Shown: piece after piece, positions 60,935 to 64,000 of the stretch
Numbering within the stretch: the first letter of the stretch is position 1
Layout: each line of letters starts with the position of its first letter
NCBI GenBank assembly: GCA_900104855.1
Contig: FNSS01000001.1
Location: forward strand, 1,302,001 to 1,366,000
DNA: 64,000 nucleotides
Direction of reading: 5' to 3'
Source: Rhizobiales bacterium GAS188
GTDB lineage: Bacteria; Pseudomonadota; Alphaproteobacteria; Rhizobiales; Beijerinckiaceae
Made by a program: the position numbers and the translations under genes
Notes under the pieces: generated by a model
What the model was told of the DNA's origin: nothing
The model's database searches: none
The model's input: the letters and a program-made list of their open reading frames with translations, nothing else

Positions 60935-61800
60935 CGGATGCCGACGCCTTCGTGCTCGCGCGGCCTGCGCGGGCTCGCATGACGACCTTCCGGCGGCTGC
61001 TGCGCGAGCCCAGCGCCCTCATCGGCGGCAGCATCGTGCTCGCCTGCCTGTTCGTTGCGATCTTCGCGCCTCTCATCGCACCTTACGACCCCATCGCCTC
61101 CGACTGGATGGCGGTGCGGCTGCCGCCCGACTTCGCCCATCCGTTCGGCACGGACGACCTCGGACGCGATATCCTGTCGCGGGTGATCTTCGGGGCGCGC
61201 GCCTCGCTCGCGGCGGGCTTCGCCTCGGTCGCGATCGCGCTCGTCATCGGAGTGCCGCTCGGCCTCATCGCCGGCTATTTCGGCGGCCTCACCGACATGC
61301 TGATCTCGCGTTGCGCCGACGCCGTGCTCGCCTGCCCGTTCCTGGTGCTCGCCATCGCGCTCGCGGCCTTCCTGGGGCCGAGCCTCGAGAACACCATGAT
61401 CGCGATCGGCGTCTCGGCCATACCGATCTTCGTGCGCCTGGCACGCGGCGAGACGCTCTCGGTGCGCGAGGAGGACTATATCAGCGCCGCGATCTCGCTC
61501 GGTCTCCCGCATACGAAGATCCTGCTCACCCATGTGCTGCCGAACGTCATGCCCCCGATCGTGGTCCAGGCGACGCTCACCACGGCGATCGCCGTGCTCG
61601 CCGAAGCGAGCCTCGCTTTTCTCGGCCTCGGCCAGCTGCCTCCCGCGCCCTCCTGGGGCAGCATGCTCGACGCGGCACGCCAATTCCTCCTCGACGCGCC
61701 CTGGATGGCGGTTTCACCCGGCCTCGCCATCGTCATCGTGGTGATCGGCTTCAACCTGCTGGGCGACGCCTTGAACGACGTGCTCAATCCCAGAGCCTAA
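60931..61800 (+). CDS. Peptide-type ABC transporter permease (DppC/GsiD-like)
   Basis: A 289-residue permease: HPFGTDDLGRDILSRVIFGA is the DppC hallmark, EEDYISAAISLGLPHTKILL the coupling loop and LAFLGLGQLPPAPSWGSMLD the usual late block. Its ATG overlaps the stop of the DppB-like gene by 4 nt. No ATPase gene follows; the next gene is on the other strand. Confidence 0.93.
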
Positions 61801-61855
61801 CCCGTAGCGTAACCCGCGAAAGCGCCTGGAATCGTGGGCCACACTAAGAGGAAGA

Positions 61856-61878
61856 GCGACCGGGACGGTCGCGGTCCC
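61856..61878 (+). repeat. REP-like hairpin element, copy 3
   Basis: GCGACC (61856-61861), loop GGGAC, GGTCGC (61867-61872), tail GGTCCC (61873-61878). Loop and tail are identical to copy 1 (771-795) while the stem differs at paired positions, so pairing is kept. It lies between convergent genes. Confidence 0.6.
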
Positions 61879-61890
61879 AGGTGCGGCCGA

Positions 61891-62562
61891 TCAGGACGCC
61901 AGCACGCCCTTGGCGCGCAAGGCCGCATCGACCCAGGCGCGGTCGTAGCGCCGCGCCGCGATATCGGCCAGCGCCTTGTTCTCGCGCTCGGCCTGCTTGC
62001 GCGCCGCGGCCAGCACCTCGGGCGCGAGAGAAGGCGAGACCGCGACGACGCCGTCCTCATCCCCGATCACGATATCGCCGGGGTTGATGACGAGGCCGCC
62101 GATGCTCACCGGCACATGGATCTCGCCCGGCCCGTCCTTATAGGGCCCCTTATGCGTCTCGCCGCGCGCATAGCAGGGGAAGTCCGAGCTGACGAAGGCC
62201 GCGACGTCGCGGATCGCCCCGTCGATGACGAAGCCGACCACGCCCTGCGTCTCCGCATAGGTCTTCATCAGCTCCCCGACCAGCGCCTGGCTGACATCGC
62301 CGCCGCCATCGACCACCAGCACGTCGCCGGCCTGGGCAAGATCGAGCGCCTTGTGGATCATCAGATTGTCGCCCGCCCTGACCTTCACGGTCAGCGCCAC
62401 GCCGACCAGCTTGCCGCGCTGATTGTAGCGGCGCAGCCCGAGAGCCCCGCAGATGCGGCTCATATTGTCGCTCACATGCGCCGTCACGATATCGCGGAAT
62501 TGCGCGACGAGGTCCGGGGCTGGCCGCTTCGGGGCCTGGTGGATCTGAAAGCCGATGGGCAT
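61891..62562 (-). CDS. RraA-like protein, probable 4-hydroxy-2-oxoacid-type aldolase
   Basis: A 223-residue RraA/HMG-CHA aldolase-like protein. VLVVDGGGDVSQALVGELMK, VIDGAIRDVAAFVSSDFPCY (active-site Arg-Asp) and KGPYKDGPGEIHVPVSIGGL are shared with the paralogue at 28980-29645. ATG at 62562 starts the family domain; the frame stays open upstream, but without resemblance. Convergent with the peptide-type ABC operon. Confidence 0.87.
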   Translation of the reverse strand: MPIGFQIHQAPKRPAPDLVAQFRDIVTAHVSDNMSRICGALGLRRYNQRGKLVGVALTVKVRAGDNLMIHKALDLAQAGDVLVVDGGGDVSQALVGELMKTYAETQGVVGFVIDGAIRDVAAFVSSDFPCYARGETHKGPYKDGPGEIHVPVSIGGLVINPGDIVIGDEDGVVAVSPSLAPEVLAAARKQAERENKALADIAARRYDRAWVDAALRAKGVLAS

Positions 62563-62960
62563 GGGTTTCCTCGTGCGGATGATGGCCGTGGACGCAAAGC
62601 GCAGCCGTTGCGGTGAGCAGCGATCGCCGCGGCAGCGACTCCTGCTCGTCAGTATATCGGGCGAGACACTTTCGGAAGCTCTGCGCGCAAGAGCAGGCAA
62701 GTGTCCGCTATCCGGGCGCACAGGGCCGGCGCGTTGACAGAGTCTGGGCCTGGCCGATCCCCCTTGCCAGCAAAACTGGAACAGCGCAGTCTTGAACAGA
62801 TGAGGCGGGCAACCTCGCCGGGGAAGAAGGACCCGGCTTCGCGCCGCCATGGACGAAGGGTTGCGATGCGCCCGGCGCAGTGTGCCGCTCCCAGGACTGC
62901 GCAGAGGGCTTCGCGCTGTATTCCCTGAGGTCACGAGGGGGGCCGGAGAGGTTGACGGCG
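62563..62960. other. 398-bp intergenic stretch
   Basis: Divergent promoter region between the RraA-like gene and the lipoprotein gene. I see no gene or repeat in it. Confidence 0.5.
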
Positions 62961-63437
62961 ATGAAAGATCTTTCAGCGAGGAGGATCGCCGGTGCCGCGA
63001 TCTCTGCGGTGCTGCTATCCGCATTGGCCGGATGCGTATCTCAGAGCTCGGCGCCGTCAGCTGCGGCAGCGCCATCCTTGAGTGCTTCAAGCATTCCGGC
63101 TGACTCGCTCGTCGGCCGCTGGGGCTTGGCATCGTATCACAATGAGGCGGACCGAAAGCGGACCGAAGTGGCCGCGCGCGGCCAGTGCCATCAACCCTAC
63201 GTGATCGGCAAGGGGCAATCGGGTGGCGTGATGATGCGCCTCGCCGATAGTGCCAAGGAAGAGGAGGTGTTCGTCAGGAGCGACGCCAATGGCAAAAGCT
63301 TCATCGGCCCGTCCGGTGCGACCGCCGAGCAGTCCAGCCTCGAGATCGTGTCGCTGGACAAAAAGGAGCTGGTCGCCCGCTGGATCGATCCCGAAATAGC
63401 CGCTCGCTATGGGACGATGGTCTACGTCCGGTGCTGA
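62961..63437 (+). CDS. Putative outer-membrane or periplasmic lipoprotein, 158 aa
   Basis: Signal with lipobox: RIAGAAISAVLLSALAGC, lipidated Cys near residue 25. The mature part (VGRWGLASYHNEADRKRTEV then AARGQCHQPYVI) and the end (LVARWIDPEIAARYGTMVYV) form a small beta-rich domain of unknown role. GGAGAGG lies about 10 nt upstream of the ATG at 62961. An L,D-transpeptidase gene follows on the same strand, suggesting a cell-envelope context. Confidence 0.75.
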   Translation: MKDLSARRIAGAAISAVLLSALAGCVSQSSAPSAAAAPSLSASSIPADSLVGRWGLASYHNEADRKRTEVAARGQCHQPYVIGKGQSGGVMMRLADSAKEEEVFVRSDANGKSFIGPSGATAEQSSLEIVSLDKKELVARWIDPEIAARYGTMVYVRC

Positions 63438-63517
63438 GCGCGGGAAGCGGAGGAGGTCAGGCTTTCATGCGTGCATGGCGCGCCGCTCGTTTTCCCTAAG
63501 GAGGAGAGAACCGTCCG

Positions 63518-64000
63518 ATGAAACTCGCGTTCGCATATTTGGGCAGGCTCGGACAGGCATTGGCGCTCTTGGCTGTCGCAGCTTTGGCAACGAGGCTCGC
63601 GAGCGCCGAGGCCCGCGCCGGCCAGCGCCCCGCCGCCCCGGGCCAGGAGATGCAAATCGACGATCAGCCTGGATATGTGCCCAGCGCCGAAGAGGAGCAG
63701 CTCGATCCGCAATATCAGCGGCAATTCGTTTTCTTTCGCACCAACGAGACCCCCGGCACGATCATTGTCCAGACCGGCGAGCGTTTCCTCTATGTCGTGC
63801 AAGGCAATAACCGCGCGATCCGCTACGGAATCGGGGTCGGGCGGGAAGGCTTTCAATGGGGAGGCCTGTTGAAGATATCGCGCAAGCAGGAATGGCCGGA
63901 TTGGCGCCCGCCCCCCGAGATGATCGAGCGCCAGCCTTATCTGCCGCGCTTCATGGCCGGCGGAAAAGGCAACCCGCTGGGGGCCCGCGCAATGTATCTC
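63518..64000 (+). CDS. L,D-transpeptidase (YkuD family), N-terminal part, cut by the window end
   Basis: The first 161 codons of an envelope enzyme that cross-links peptidoglycan stem peptides. Signal peptide LGQALALLAVAALATRLASA. The YkuD domain begins ETPGTIIVQTGERFLYVVQG, then YGIGVGREGFQWGGL and KQEWPDWRPPPEMIERQPYL, with GNPLGARAMYL at the edge; the catalytic His/Cys lie beyond the window. AAGGAGGAG sits just upstream of the ATG. The family is certain; the length is not in view. Confidence 0.9.
   Translation, partial: MKLAFAYLGRLGQALALLAVAALATRLASAEARAGQRPAAPGQEMQIDDQPGYVPSAEEEQLDPQYQRQFVFFRTNETPGTIIVQTGERFLYVVQGNNRAIRYGIGVGREGFQWGGLLKISRKQEWPDWRPPPEMIERQPYLPRFMAGGKGNPLGARAMYL

Overview
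The window looks like chromosome of a high-GC alphaproteobacterium, most likely of the order Hyphomicrobiales (Bradyrhizobium/Bosea-like). The evidence is the GTTC-N7-GTTC SOS box in front of an imuA-imuB-dnaE2 cassette, the many ABC importers, and families that are abundant in soil rhizobiales (DUF1326, DUF6494, PF04392 substrate-binding proteins, RraA-like aldolases). I saw no rRNA, tRNA or CRISPR array.

Layout. 1-0.7 kb: 3' part of an nhaA antiporter gene. 0.8-7.4 kb: SOS mutasome operon imuA-imuB-dnaE2 with an endonuclease III-like gene attached. 7.4-17.4 kb: sparse, decayed accessory stretch. It holds a class III cyclase, many tiny orphan genes (one pair duplicated), an integrase relic, a frameshifted substrate-binding protein, a relic of a second one, and a DUF1326 gene followed by a truncated DUF2182 start. 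17.8-30.9 kb: catabolic island made of a polar amino acid ABC importer, an SDR, PxpABC-like 5-oxoprolinase subunits, biotin carboxylase, a normal biotin carrier, a second carrier-like protein without the biotin lysine, a Nac-like LysR regulator, an aminotransferase, an RraA-like aldolase and a MetE-C-like protein. 31-36.6 kb: DUF6494 plus S49 peptidase, an orphan HicB, a PCMT-like methyltransferase, an alpha/beta hydrolase and an acyl-CoA synthetase. 36.6-45.3 kb: a large inverted repeat, a CoA-transferase pair, cupins, an APC permease, a YqcI/YcgG protein, an Lrp regulator, a DgcA-like flavin oxidoreductase and a higBA toxin-antitoxin pair. 45.4-53.8 kb: peptide-type ABC operon ending in a DddP-like M24 protein, with a divergent ornithine cyclodeaminase-like gene. 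53.9-64 kb: DUF1326-DUF2182, gamma-glutamyltransferase with a ROK regulator, a second peptide-type ABC operon without ATPase, a second RraA-like protein, a lipoprotein, and the start of an L,D-transpeptidase gene.

How the parts work together. The strongest system-level signal is in the 17.8-30.9 kb island. Three 15-bp sites of the form ATA-N9-TAT (ATAAG-N5-CTTAT or one mismatch from it) lie 75-115 nt upstream of the first gene of each of its three transcription units. Two of them sit inside a longer 38-bp direct repeat. This fits one regulon run by the Nac-like LysR protein encoded in the middle, probably for uptake and breakdown of a nitrogen-containing compound. The DddP-like protein keeps every metal ligand and the catalytic Asp of known DMSP lyases and is co-transcribed with its own importer. 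A small family of REP-like hairpins with compensating stem changes occurs at three places.
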